DNA from: Aegilops tauschii subsp. strangulata
Lineage: Eukaryota > Streptophyta > Magnoliopsida > Poales > Poaceae
DNA: 64,000 nt
Reading direction: 5' to 3'
Assembly: GCF_002575655.3 (NCBI RefSeq)
Contig: NC_053037.3
Span: forward strand, 445,873,793-445,937,792
Below, piece by piece: positions 34,652-45,929 of the stretch. Position 1 is the first letter of the stretch. Each line of letters begins with the position of its first letter. Made by a program: the position numbers and the translations under genes. The notes below the pieces were generated by a model. That model was not told where the DNA came from. It saw only the letters and a program-made list of their open reading frames with translations, and ran no database searches.

Positions 34652-34890
34652 AAACTCTGCATATTAGGTTTGACCGAAGTCAAACTTCCTAAAGTTTGAC
34701 CAAGTTTATAAAAAATATAAACATTTACCATAACAAATATGTATGATGTGAAAGTACATTCAATAATGAATCTAATGGTATTTATTTGTTATTGTATATG
34801 TTAATATTTTTTGTTATAAGCTTTCTGAGAGTTTACAAAACTTGACTTTGACCAGTGCTAATACACGGACTTAAATAAAAACGGAGGGAG
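34652..34890. mobile_element. Stowaway-like MITE with degraded left end
   Basis: The right end AAAAACGGAGGGAG is followed by TA. The left half starts ACTCTGCATATTAGG, and the arms share GTTTGACCGAAGTCAAAC-type and TTGACTTTGACC segments in opposite orientation. Confidence 0.65.
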
Positions 34891-34892
34891 TA

Positions 34893-35968
34893 CACATTTG
34901 TTTTCTTAGTTTGTAGTGAACTAATCATTTGTTGAAATTGTGAAATAATATATTAGGCTATTGACTTCGAATGTAATGGTCTATACAATTCAATAGTTAC
35001 AATCATTGTCGAATCCCAAGATGTATACAAGGTCTATAGTATTTCACAACATGCTCAAACTCACATAATCCCAATCAAATGAGAATCTAAATGCATTTCA
35101 TAGTTATTACTTTGTAGGATGCAACAAAAACAACCATAACTCTACATCAGCCATTATAGAAGCAACATTTTGACATATCCCAATGTGTGAATGAAACGTG
35201 CAGAGAGAGCTTTTGAAGATGGAGCAGATAGGGCGGGAAAGATTGTATGTATGTGGACGAGAGAGTAGGAGACAAACCTAACGAGACAGAGAGAGAGAGA
35301 TAGAGAGAGAAAGAGAGAGGAAGAAGTTAGGTCTGTGAGAAAGATGGATACATGTAATATACATGAGATGCGTGTGCATCTGGATTCTGTATACGTGGAA
35401 GGAGAAGAGACAACATGTTTGATGAGAGAGCTGGAAAAACATGGACGAGAGGGGAAGGATCTCGTGGGTTGAGGGATTGACAATTTTGTGCGGGGGAGAG
35501 AGGGATTGGTAATTTTGTGCAAGAGAGAGAGAGGGTGGGGGGAGGAGTCAGTCAGCCGTCGTCACATCACCCTGCTTCCAAATGACCCCGCATTCTCTAG
35601 CGCGGTGTGGTCGCCGTCTTCGATCTGCTCGATGCCCTCTTTGAAGATTGAGGTGTTGTGCATGTTGGGGTGCAAAGAAGCACAAGCGAGAGTGGTCGCC
35701 GTATAACCTTGGATGGGGATGAATTGTGTGCTTGGGGGAGTGTGTGTGTGTGTTGTGCTGCGTGTGTCTCTCTGTGTGTGTGTGTGTGTCAGATATTGAG
35801 AGAAAACAAACCTAAGGAGAGAAATGGGTATTCACGAAGAGATTGTGCGGGCCTTGAGGTGGGCAAGGGCCGGGTGAGGGTGTCAAAATGTGCGCGTTGA
35901 TGCATGTGTTGCATGCGACCGTGCGAGGGACGGACGAATCGAGAGAGATGGTTGTTGTGTTACGGATG

Positions 35969-36007
<39 letters not shown>

Positions 36008-36575
36008 AGTAAACTAGAAGACCGTTCTCTCATGTATACACAACGTATCAGCATCTGTCTATGTCTCACTCATGCATGATCATTTGCACATTCACACCTC
36101 TCTATGTCTGTATCACACGCACACCGTCTCCACATTGCCCTTCCGCCACAACACACATATGGACACATACACACGTTCTCTCTCAGTCACACACACAAAA
36201 TCAGTATTAAAAAAAACTAGGGCGCACCTAAAACGTCCAAATCCAAATAAACACGAACTGGAGCTAAAATCAAATATATGGAAATATTGCAGCCTCAAGA
36301 ACTTTCACAGGAAAAAAAAGTTGAGTAATATTCGAGGATTGTTTTCGCACACACAAAAAGGTTCGGTGGATGTCCTTCGAGCGCGACACGGTGACGCACC
36401 GTTCGATCGACCGCGTGGCCGCGGTTCACGCGCTTGCACAGGATTCCGTATCGTGGCTGTGGTACTAACTAATAAAAGTGCTGCCTAAGTCTAATGTTTA
36501 CGTGTACTAGTACGGTTTTCTTTTAAGTTTAACCAACCTTATATATAAAACTAAAGTAAGCTCCCACACGCGCAC
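34893..36575. other. no gene; GA/CT/CA microsatellite-rich tract
   Basis: GAGA-rich runs at 35282-35322 and 35523-35535, (TG)n at 35774-35790, (CT)n at 35972-35988 and (CA)n at 35989-36006 dominate. The open frames are compositional. Confidence 0.6.
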
Positions 36576-36582
36576 TCATCAA

Positions 36583-37369
36583 TATGCTGGCGCCGCCGTT
36601 GCGCATGCCGGCGGCCGCCTGCTCCGGCCAACAATTTCTCGCCCATCACCGCCGTGTCGCCGCCATCCCTGTGCCATGAAGCCGAAGGCTCGCCCGCTCA
36701 CGTTGTTTGCAGTCCCTCCTCGCGATGCCGCCGCGCTGCCAAGCACGCGAGCAGCTGGTGGAGCCGCGTCTATGCACGCAGCGTACGAAGAGGAGGACGA
36801 GCGCGTGCTCCAGCACGCCGGCGAGGAGGAACTAGCGTGTCATTGTCGTCTCCGCCCGCGCGGAGGAGGCGCGCATGGTGGCTGTCGCGGCGGAAGCCGG
36901 TCGCGCGCGCGTCGAGCCCGCAAACCGGGTGCGGACGCGGAATCTACCTTCGAGACCTTGAATTCCACGTGGATCCTGCAATCTGAAGGAGCAATTTGGG
37001 TCAGTCGACTCATGTGAGCCGTTTGATGCAACATGGATGGCTAGAAGGGCTTCTTCCACCTCTTCTGCCGTCTTCTTCCTTCGCTCCGTCGAACTTCTTT
37101 CACAAATCGACTGACCCAAATTATACTACTAGTACGAACGTATTAAGTACAGTAGGAACACGAAGATACAAGCAGTAGTACCAACTGCAAGAAGAACAAT
37201 AGTAAGACATAGTACTAGTACTACTGTACGTACTAAAGAGTTCAAATAACGAGAAAGAACATAAACATAGTTCTGCTGGGGCCTCAGCACAACACACCCT
37301 TGAAAATAAACTAAGCAACTAGTCCGCTTGACACTGCAGGAGAACCAGCATGAGCGACGGCACTGCCAC
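36583..37369. other. GC-rich block with a hairpin, no recognised gene
   Basis: Overlapping open frames (36654-36986, 36676-37017) have no recognisable domain. AATTTGGGTCAGTCGA at 36993-37008 is inverted as TCGACTGACCCAAATT at 37106-37121. The same TCGACTGACCCAA core recurs at about 27947. Confidence 0.5.
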
Positions 37370-38092
37370 CTACTCGGAGTCCGAGTCCACGTCCTCGACT
37401 TCATCCTCGTCCCTCTTCCTCTTCCTCTTCGCCGACGCTTCTTTGCTTGAACCGGACACTGGGCTCTGCTTCTTCATCCAACCCTTGTAGATATTTAAAC
37501 AAAGGTAGGCATCAATTGCTGCGTACAGGATTTGATCTTCATCTAATGTCTTCGACTCCCATGCATGATGAAACTCGTGATGAGGTTTCTTCAGTTTAGC
37601 GTACGAAGGATCAATCATGGCTGCTGCCAGGGTCAGCATTGAAGGTTGAGAGGAGGACACCAGGCTTGCCTTCTGGAGATCGAAGGGCTGGCCTACAACG
37701 AGACCTATCCGACGTAGGACATCCCTGTCGTTCTTAAAGCCTACAGTAACGAATTTCACTCTTTTGTCCTTGAGGAAGTTCTTAAAATCCTGGCACTCAA
37801 CGTAGGCATGGCATATGTGGTAGACCAAGCAAACGTTATGTACGCAAACCTGGATCACGGCAGGCTTCTTCCTCTCTTCGTCCTTTAGATCCTTCTCTCA
37901 TCCCAGGACTGTGGTGTACTCAACATCTAGCCCAGCGACCCACTCATCCGTTGAACTGTTGAACATGCGTAGGAAGCGAGCAAGCCATGCTTTCACCGTC
38001 TTGGATCCACGTGTGTAGATGACGATGAACTGATCGCCGGTGATGGCTCTAACCTGGTACTCAGCGGCGACCATGGAGATTTGGGAGGCCAT
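37370..38092 (-). pseudogene. DEDDy 3'-5' exonuclease (RNase D/WRN-like) with one in-frame stop
   Basis: A single reading frame runs from the ATG at 38092 to 37370, broken only by TGA at 37900-37898. Motif I is GLDVEYTT (Asp-x-Glu). HICHAYVECQDFKNFL gives a region near motif II. VGFKNDRDVLRRIGLVVG and YAAIDAYLCLNIYKGW give the Tyr/Asp motif III. The C-terminus is a Lys/Arg cluster followed by acidic residues (KRKRKRDEDEVEDVDSDSE), possibly nuclear-targeting. About 240 codons is usual for plant WRN-exonuclease-like proteins. It lies inside the CACTA and is probably a captured gene copy. Confidence 0.85.
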
Positions 38093-38592
38093 GGATTTTG
38101 GAGGAGGGTTAGGAGAAGTTGAACTGTTGTACCCCGAAAAAAAACCGGGAGCGAACTAATGTGAAAGGACGGGACGACTGGGAGCGAACTGTTGTAAGGT
38201 AGAAGACGGGGACGAGTAGGGCGTGCGAACGGCGTGAGGTTGCTGGCTTGCCCGGTGGATAAACGGCTGCAAGCCCCCAAAGAGTTCTCGAGAACTCTAC
38301 GGGACCCACTAGATGTCATGTTTACTAGACCCATATCGTAGGCCTGACGGTATAGCTTCTGCCTGTTCGCACGCCATGCCGGCGCGTGGATGTAACTTCA
38401 CTTAATTCCGTCAAATGTCGCGCCTCCCACGACCTTCGCCTCCCTCGCGCGGCCGCGCCCTTTGGGACTTCGACCGGCTATAAATGAGCAATTTTTTTGC
38501 CTTTTTTTAGACAAGCAATTTTTTTGCCTACTCCGCATGCATGATACTCCCTCTGGTCCTTTTTACTCCCGTCAACCGTTTGCAAAGTGTTT
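38093..38592. other. upstream region of the exonuclease copy and Stowaway left end
   Basis: Possible promoter carried with the captured gene. CTCCCTCTGGTCCTTTTTAC near 38548 starts a Stowaway element whose body continues after the LINE insertion, from 39017. Confidence 0.45.
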
Positions 38593-38606
38593 GACCAAAT
38601 TTATAC

Positions 38607-39002
38607 CTTTTTTGAACACCACCTTATATTAATTAACCAGCCACACCAGTACACTCATTCGATACAATATTCACCACACAGGGCGGTACGTTATTTACAA
38701 GAATACCATCTAATCTATTGTCAAAGCTATACTTAGTGATTAAGTGTGCCACCTTATTGGCCGAACGGCTAATCTTTGACAATTGAAGATTGTTGATCAA
38801 CTTTGAGATGCTCAACGCTTTCATCTTCAGGTCACGCATAGCAGACCTATCATAGTTTCCCGATGCAAGAGACGCTACCACAAAAGCGCAATCAGACTCT
38901 AAAATTACAAGATTATGAAGAGAAATACCTATGTAGAGACCGACAATGCAAGCCCTAAGCTCCGCTTCCTCCACGCTTTGACAGGCATCAATGAAATCCC
39001 AC
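38607..39002 (-). mobile_element. 5'-truncated LINE with RNase H end, 14-bp TSD
   Basis: GACCAAATTTATAC flanks both sides (38593-38606 and 39003-39016). A short A-rich tail on the reverse strand lies at 38607-38614. The reverse frame 38974-38633 encodes an RNase H-like C-terminal domain (EAELRACIVGL, VILESDCAFVVASL, LSKISRSANKVAHLITKYS) as found at the end of some plant LINE proteins. Confidence 0.85.
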
Positions 39003-39319
39003 GACCAAATTTATACTAAAAATATCAATATCTACAATACTGATTATAATGAGTATAAAAACTCCTTTTTATAATGAAATCCCCATACCTGCAGGAAGCC
39101 CGTTCGTCTCCAAATCTTTTCCTCTCCATGTGTGGAAACAATATGCCTGCCAAACTCTCCTTCTCCCTCCGGCGGTCCCACCACTCCACCCCGTGTGAAA
39201 AAATCTGCATGCATGACTCTCCTCCCCCCACGCTCGTCCAATCTGTTGTGACCTGCAATATTTCCACCCCTTCGCTCCCCCGTAATTTACTCCAACAAAT
39301 ATGCCCACGTAGCTATTAC

Positions 39320-39407
39320 TTAACTGCAGGTGCATCGGGTCACTGACATATGGGCCCAACAGGGGTCTGGCCCACATGTCAGTGACGCAACTGGACCTGC
39401 AGTTAAG
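39320..39407. repeat. 88-bp hairpin upstream of the repeat-rich gene
   Basis: CTTAACTGCAGGTGCATCGG...CACTGACATATGGGCC pairs with GGCCCACATGTCAGTGACG...CCTGCAGTTAAG around an AACAGGGGTC centre. It lies about 140 bp before the next ATG and may be a small MITE or a promoter structure. Confidence 0.85.
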
Positions 39408-39547
39408 TCAGTGCAGCTCAGTCCATATCTTACGTAGGTGTGCCATTGCTCGCTATAAATACTACGCCTCCCACGACATCGCTATCTCCTCCCCCTCACG
39501 TTCACGTTCATCGCTATCTCCTCCCCCTCCCTCTCACGTCGACCACC

Positions 39548-40460
39548 ATGGCATCGCCCCTCCCAAGCCCTAGGAGCCCCTCGCTGCACCGCGCGGACTG
39601 TCATGCGTCGCCGTTCCGTTCCTCGCCGCCACTAGTCGAGGAGGACGCGTCGGTGTTCCGCTCCTCGCCGCTACGCGACGCGTCGCCGTTCCGTTCCTCG
39701 CCGCCACTAGTCGAGGAGGACGCGTCGGCGTTCCGCTCCTCGCCGCGACGCGACGCGTCGCCGTTCCATTCCTCGCCGCCACTAGTCGAGGAGGACGCGT
39801 CGGCGTTCCGCTCCTCGCCGCGACGTGTCGAGGTGGACGCGTCGGCGTTCCCAATCTCGCCAGCACGCGCGCCGGAGGACGCGTCGGCTCCCCGCTACGA
39901 GGAGAACGCCGCGCCGCCCGCCGAGCCCCCCTAGCTTTGAGGAGCTTTGGAAAGAAATGGATGTCGCCTTGTGGGAGGCTTTGCCTCCAGTAGAGCGTGC
40001 CAAAATAGAGGCGGAGAAGAAGGTCGAGGAAGAGAAGCGCACCGCGGAACAAGCTGCCTGGGAGGCCTATGTCGCGTCCGAGAGAGTCAGGCAATTGGCT
40101 CTTTGGCAGAAGGCTCGTGCGAGGGCCGTGAGGGTGGCGGAGGACGCCCGTGCTGACGCCCTGAGTGCAGTCGGGCCCAAGCGCCTCATCTACGCTTGGC
40201 GGTACATGGACCGGGTGCACGCTTCCAGCGAGGAGGAGTACCTGTTGGCGCCGGATCACCACACCGGTGAGATCGCGCTCGCCCACCAGCAAGCCGCCAA
40301 TCAGCACCTCGCGAGTTGCGAGGCTGAGGAAGAGGCGTTGTGTCGGCGCGCTGGGAAACGGCCGCGCACCAGGGCACTCGTGGCGCGCCGCAAGCGCTCC
40401 TGCGAGCGCCGTGGCTTTGAGGAGGAGTATAATTTTTGTTTCGTAAGGCGATCTCATTAG
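39548..40460 (+). pseudogene. repeat-rich protein with one C-run frameshift, unknown function
   Basis: ATG at 39548 opens a frame with tandem 21-26-residue repeats of the type DASPFRSSPPLVEEDASAF. It ends at TAG after ENAAPPAEPP. Ignoring one C in the six-C run at 39926-39931, the frame continues PPSFEELWKEMDVALWEALP, then a charged helical region (RAKIEAEKKVEEEKRTAEQA) and a basic C-terminus (GKRPRTRALVARRKRS) to a stop at 40458-40460, about 303 codons in all. TATAAATA precedes it at about 39454. A long reverse-strand open frame over the same DNA is a shadow of this repetitive GC-rich sequence. No family is recognised; it is probably cargo of the CACTA. Confidence 0.65.
39598..39850 (+). repeat. 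~63-78-bp coding tandem repeats
   Basis: GCGTCGCCGTTCCGTTCCTC, CCACTAGTCGAGGAGGACGC and GTTCCGCTCCTCGCCGCGAC recur three times between about 39604 and 39835, with Pro/Ser-rich and acidic halves. Confidence 0.9.
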
Positions 40461-40651
40461 TTTTGGGACGCAAATGATAAATCCGGAACGTTTAGGAATT
40501 TTTAGCGTCCTTAATTAAGTATGTAAAAGGGAAAGTTTGGAAACCTTGTGTGTATTCATACGCATTTTGCAAGTACGCGCATATAGCACAAACTTTACTA
40601 TATACTATCGCACTACACGTCTCTCTCGATATATGCTTGCAGACTGTGCTA

Positions 40652-40737
40652 CTCCCTCCGTCTAGGTCAATAAGTCATCTTTGGTTGTGCACCGTGACCA
40701 AGAAGGAGGGAAGACTTATACCCCTAGACAGAGGGAG
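40652..40737. mobile_element. Stowaway MITE, 86 bp
   Basis: CTCCCTCCGTCTAGGTCAATAAG and TTATACCCCTAGACAGAGGGAG are inverted with TA on both sides. It shares its ends with the element at 41199-41496. Confidence 0.9.
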
Positions 40738-41101
40738 TACTACTATTACTTATGTACGTGCAAATGCACGTTTTAACATTACGATGCGGTTTTTGTAAAA
40801 GTAGAAAAACAGCACTAGTCAAGCTTGTGAAACGATTCAATGCAAAACAAATGCAAAAATGCTCGTTTGATTGTTTACTTTTAGCTTCCTTCTCTGTGGT
40901 TATTTCTCTGTCGTACTTTGTACAGAGTATCTCACTGGTTGTTAAGGCATGCAAATTCCCAAACCGCTTCCTACACCCTGTATCGAATTTTTTGCCTAAC
41001 AAGTTGTGCCGTGCAATTGGAATTCCAACTTGAGTACTACTACTAGTAGGAGTACCAGGGGCCAGTTCTTTTAGCCTTCTAGATTAGTAATCCCATAACT
41101 A

Positions 41102-41582
41102 CTACCTCTGTCCTGGTTTATTGGTCCCCATTGTAATCTGTGTCAAATTTTGATCATAAATTTAACTAATGAAATGTTAGTGCATGTCACATGCACTACT
41201 CCATCCGTCTAGGTGAGTAAGTCATCTTAGGCTGTGCACCGTGACCAAGGAGGAGGAGAAAACGAGAAACGTTAATGTTTATTTGCTAATTAATAGTATT
41301 GCATGCAATGAACTAACCACTGCATGTTGTGTTTGATATCTCAAGTCATTAAAAGCATGCACACTCTTTATCTCTTATTGGTTGATATGTCAAGAAACAA
41401 GAAACGAGGTACGGAGTAGAAGTTAATGCACCGTGCCTAAGTGTTTTGGGATTATTTGGTTTTCGTAAGATGACTTACACACCTAGACGGAGGGATTACA
41501 ATGGTGAGGAATAAACCTGTTAAATCTTTGGTCAAAATTTAGCACAAATTACAATGGTGAGGAATAAACCAGGACGGAGTAG
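41102..41582. mobile_element. Stowaway-like MITE inside the hAT-like element
   Basis: CTACTACCTCTGTCCTGGTTTA and TAAACCAGGACGGAGTAGTAG are inverted ends. The segment ACAATGGTGAGGAATAAACC is duplicated (41498 and 41551). It is interrupted by the element at 41199-41496. Confidence 0.75.
41199..41496. mobile_element. innermost Stowaway MITE
   Basis: CTCCATCCGTCTAGGTGAGTAAG and CTTACACACCTAGACGGAGGGA are inverted ends with TA on both sides, lying within the previous element. Confidence 0.85.
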
Positions 41583-41693
41583 TAGTTTAGAAGCCCAAAT
41601 AAATGAGTGAGGCGCCTTATTGTTACTCTCCACTGTGACTAGTCTTGTGGGAAAAGCTGAGGAAGCCGCCAAAAGAACTGGCCCTAGGAGTAG

Positions 41694-42718
41694 TAGCTAG
41701 GGATCGAGTGTGCGAGATGAACCGGAGAAAGTAATGCAGAGAGATGAAATGCAGAAAAGACGGAGGGATGTGATGGTTGCTTGTCCGTTTATTTTACCAG
41801 GCCACTTATTAATGGGAGTGGTTGGGTTTTGTGATATGACGGCTTTACTGCCGCACCACGAGCGGGGTGAGAGGTGAGACTCCCGTGCAGCGCTGCACTC
41901 TACACTTGTACTACATTGGTCGTGGTTTATTAGTCCCCCATTGAATTTGACTGAAGATTTAACTGACAAAATGTTAGTGCATGTCAACAAAAACTATATC
42001 GTTGGATTCGTATTTGAACATAGTTTTGAATGATATAATTTTAGGTGACATGCATCAGCATTTATCATACTATATACAATGTTAGTTCAATTTTTGGTCG
42101 TACTAATCTATAGTAGTAAGGTGCCCGTGCGTTGCACCGAAGAGTGAAATGCATTGATCGGGGAGTTGTTTATTTTGACAAAGGATGTGGGGGTCATCTC
42201 ATGTGTAATGGGTATCGATAGGTTTCTTCGGATATTATTTCATCTCTAGAGCTCACAAACATCCGGGTGAAATAGATAAAAAGGTATATTTTGCAAACAA
42301 AAGTGTTCAACTGTTCAACCTGCATCCAAAACTTGTGAAGAAATAACACTTATTGTGCTTTGCAAGGGATGATCTTTAAGAATTAGTTTTTGAGTATCGA
42401 TTGTTATACATGTTGGCTACAGATGACATGGAACTTTCTTATAGTCAACAGTTGGCTATACTATTAAGTAATATTAACCATGCCCTTATACACCTAGACG
42501 GAGGGATTAAATCAGGATGACTTGCAAGCGGGCAGAGGAGATGTAAGAAATGGTTCATCGTAAGTCTTTCACCAGTACTGTAGTAAAAATTCATACATGG
42601 AAGATTCTAGACTAAACCATAAACGGATACACTTTTATTCATGCGCGATACTCCAATAGAGCAAGATCCTGCATGGAAGTCTCCACATGCTTAGACAGCG
42701 GATTACATTGAGCAAAGA
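41694..42718. other. no gene; MITE fragments
   Basis: It contains a relic of the GTGGTTTATTAGTCCCC MITE family (41926-42000), a fold-back family end (GGTGCCCGTGCGTTGCA, 42121-42137) and a Stowaway end at 42491. No coding region is seen. Confidence 0.5.
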
Positions 42719-43318
42719 CTAATGATCAACATTTAACTTGATAATGCGTATGTCCAGGTGAACCTCCTTGGAGTCCCCGTGCACCGCATCGACGGGTAAA
42801 GGATACCATGGGTTTTCCAAGTCCACATTGGCGGGATAGTCCCAGCTCCCCAGAGTCCAAGTCTGTTCGATGAGGCCGATGTCGCCGCCCACGCGACCCG
42901 GAGGGGTAGTAACACTGACCACGCACCCGTACATCGGCCTCGTGTCAGTGTCAGCGTCAGCGGCATCGCCCCTGACGCACATTACAGAGACGGGGCGGCG
43001 GCCTGCACGGGCCTCGCCGGTGCCCATGATCAAGAGGAAGACGCTGCCGTCCTCCTCCGAGACTAGCAGGCGGCGGTGATCCTCCAGCGACTCCGGCATG
43101 GTGAACGGGTAGCACGTCTCGTACTTGATGTTCTCCGCCAAGGGCCAGCAGTGACCGCTGCACGCATCCATGAGGTGATGCACCATGTTCGCCGGCGAGC
43201 CACAAAACGGCATCGGGCACTCAAAGCAGTGGACGAAGGGCTCCTTGGAGGCATCGACCAGGCCGTCCATGAAACGGGAGTGGCTGTAGGGGACGTTGCG
43301 CCAGTTGAATATATGAGC
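42719..43318 (-). pseudogene. SINA-like E3 ubiquitin ligase, partial (SIAH zinc-finger/TRAF-like part)
   Basis: The open frame encodes NWRNVPYSHSRFMDGLVDAS, then FVHCFECPMPFCGSPANMVHHLMDACSGHC, which is the SIAH-type Cys/His pattern. A TRAF-like substrate-binding part follows (FTMPESLEDHRRLLVSEEDG, VFLLIMGTGEARAGRRPVSV) and ends HLDIRIIKLNVDH at 42719. A stop lies upstream in frame and no RING domain was found; a Cys-containing stretch near 43490-43570 could be a decayed exon. SINA-like proteins ubiquitinate targets; without the RING this copy should not. It is probably cargo of the CACTA. Confidence 0.75.
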
Positions 43319-43912
43319 AAGTTACTACGAGATTTAATCTGAATAAGCACAAAATAAAGCATGACGGCTATAACAGAGATGAAACTAATCATGTGGACTA
43401 GCATAGTAGTAGGATACAGAGTAGAAACATGAATTCTACCACGATTTCGAACAGGAAGGACAGAAACACATACGGTGCAACGGGAGCAGCACCGTTGGCG
43501 CTGAGGTTGTCGCCCATGTCCAAACAGCACGTAGACACGGTCTTTGAGCACGGTTCGTAGTCGTTCCACGCTCGGGCATTGAAGTTTGTAACTATTTTAG
43601 ATTAGAATATACTACTCCTTCGGTGCTAGTAGTAGAGCAGAGTCCTACTCTACTACTCTACTCAAGCAAGTTAGGGCATAGCACTGTAGGGAGTACCAGT
43701 ACTGTGATCACTCAAGCAAGTTGTCTGGCATCGACATGACCCTACGCTGCTGGTATGTGTCTCGTAAGTCAAGCGGCGTGCTGTAGTCATCATCACCTGT
43801 CCACTTCCCACATCACATATTCGCTTCTCCATCTTTGTCCGCACATAATCTCGTCCAATCTTCCATCCCCGCTAAGGCGCCTCCCCCCTCGTCCGAAACC
43901 CAAGCACTAACA
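43319..43912. other. spacer between divergent SINA-like and F-box copies
   Basis: No confident gene. It includes the possible upstream remnant of the SINA-like gene (43440-43570) and CTACTACTCTACTC-type repeats near 43620-43670. Confidence 0.4.
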
Positions 43913-45335
43913 ATGGCAGAACCGAGCAGTGTCCGCCAAAAGAGTGGCTGGAATTCGCTCCCCACAGAGGTAATCAAGCTCATTGTTTCGCGTGTGGACA
44001 ATCTCAGTACCATGCCGCTCGCCGCGTGCTCGTCGGGGTTGTACCGTTTACTCAAAGCCCTCAGGCCGGAGCTTTTTAAGCCAGCTCCTTGCTTGCTGAT
44101 GCCGCCTGATCTTCAGAAACGGCATGTCACATAGCATAACGATCGTAGGGTGGCGAGCATCAACCCCCTTGACTGCGATCCGATCCCCGTCAGCCTCAAC
44201 TACATTAACGGTATGTACTGGGTCGGCATGAACACGTCTTGGATGGTGCTCGTCGACGGTAGCGGCAGCTGGGAGGTCTACACCCGGCGATTGACCCCTC
44301 TTCCTTCGATTAACACTGCACTGCTTTGGCACCGCGGCCCAGAATACTCGAAATCTTACAGTAGCCAACATGATACCAAGTTTGATTTGCTCAAGGTTGT
44401 AATCTGCCAAGTGCCCACAAGATCTACGAATTATAAAGACTTCAGGCTAATTGCGTTCTTCAACCGCGGTCTCGCCTATCTGACAGGTCACTACGGTAAG
44501 TGGACAAATCTGCATGTCCATCGCAGGATCATACATCCTCCATGGTTCTCTGATGCCATTGAACACAAGGGCTTCATTTACACTGTCGACTCCTTCTATG
44601 GCTGGACGTATTGCTGGCCTACTCCAGTCATCGCTACAAACGGTTGTTACAGCAGTATGTTACTTTCCTATGATATCATGATGGCTTGCTTATATTACTG
44701 TCAACATTTGCTGAAAAAATATTCATGCTCATAACATGCCGTTCTTAAGATTGACTAAATCAAGAGCCCTTTTTTATTTGACTCCAACTTGATATGATGT
44801 TGTAGGCCGCCTGGTGTCCCTACCCTTCCTAATCCCAGAACCTTTCAAAGAAAAGCGGCATGGCAGTTGCAGGTGGTTCCTGGCTCGATCAGACGACGGC
44901 GAAAGATTGATGATCGTTCGCACGTACCGGACGTGTTGTTTCGCAGAATACAATCACAGTCACTGCAAGGTCTTTGAGCAGGATCCCAGCTTCTCTGGGC
45001 CTTCAGGAATTTTTGACTGGAGGCTGGTAAGTAGCCTTGGTACACGCTCTCTGTTTGTCGGACTAAATTATCCGATTGACCAGGAGGTAACCGACGGCAA
45101 GGATCATGATGGCAGCACGGTTTCGTTCATCAGGCAAAACTATGTGTACACAGCGTACCATGCGTCTCTGCATGCACCATACCCTGATATGTGCCGCCAT
45201 GTTCTACAGCCCAAAGTAGGAGAGAGGGTCGCAAGTATTAGACTTCGACCTGCTGGCTGGAGTTTCCCCCGTCAGGCACCCATCTGGTTCAAGCCGTCAG
45301 CAAATCTCCACAGCTTAATAAATAGTAACGTCTAA
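43913..45335 (+). pseudogene. F-box/DUF295 gene copy 1, one in-frame stop
   Basis: Exon 1 is 43913-44654 and exon 2 is 44806-45335, joining in frame (AGC across the junction, GTATGT donor, GTAG acceptor). The N-terminal F-box-like segment is WNSLPTEVIKLIVSRVDNLS, then CSSGLYRLLKALRPELF. TAG at 44132-44134 breaks the frame and the same frame resumes (RRVASINPLDCDPIPVSLNY). The DUF295 part contains YWVGMNTSWMVLVDGSGSWE, FRLIAFFNRGLAYL, GSCRWFLARSDDGERLMIVR and LGTRSLFVGLNYP, and the protein ends at 45335. F-box/DUF295 proteins are a large plant family of presumed SCF substrate receptors. It is cargo of the CACTA. Confidence 0.88.
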
Positions 45336-45517
45336 CTGAGCCAGTTAGTTAGATGCGTACACTTGGTGTAGTAGGATCTTTATTTAGTTTGATGCATACA
45401 CTTGTTCTTTTTTGGTAGCCCTTTTGTAATGATGGCTGATGTTTGGTTTGGAAGAGAGAGCTGCGTCTTCACTCTTCTGGCCTGCTTGCTGCTTCTGTTG
45501 CACCCCCAGCCCTGGTT

Positions 45518-45539
45518 GCTGCTGCTGCTGCTGCTGCTG
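45518..45539 (+). repeat. (CTG)n microsatellite
   Basis: Seven consecutive GCT/CTG triplets shortly after the DUF295 copy, in its presumed 3' UTR. Confidence 0.95.
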
Positions 45540-45929
45540 TTTTCAATGTACAATCAGTAGTATATTTTGTCTGTTGGTTGATAAATGTGTTGGTAGAATG
45601 ACAAACACAATGTTTTGGAAGTCGTTGCACGGTTCGATCCTTTAGTGCCCCGTACCGTACGTAGCGCATACTATTTTTCATACGGAACACATTTTCCACT
45701 TGTTGATAACATGCAGCCCACTGATGAAGGCCCAATAGAGAAGCCTATAATTAACTGGAAGGGAGGCTCTCACATGAATCCGGCCCAGGTACATGCTCAT
45801 GGTCCCCTAAACATAAATAAGTAAATAAATAAAGCTAAATGCTCATGCACCAGTTCTTTGGGAAAATAGGTAGCCCAGTATTTCTTTTTGAAGAATACCC
45901 AAGCTAGGCCTATTTGTTTTCTCCGAATT

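Larger units (their letters stand above)
41056..41685. mobile_element. hAT-like MITE with two further MITEs nested inside
   Basis: The ends CAGGGGCCAGTTCTTTTAGC and GCCAAAAGAACTGGCCCT are inverted. The flanks AGGAGTAC (41048-41055) and AGGAGTAG (41686-41693) fit an 8-bp target duplication with one mismatch, as for hAT elements. Confidence 0.8.

Noticed and set aside
39570..40457. 295-codon open frame on the reverse strand
   Set aside because: It is the antisense of the repeat-rich forward gene. GC-rich tandem repeats keep several frames open and no domain is visible.
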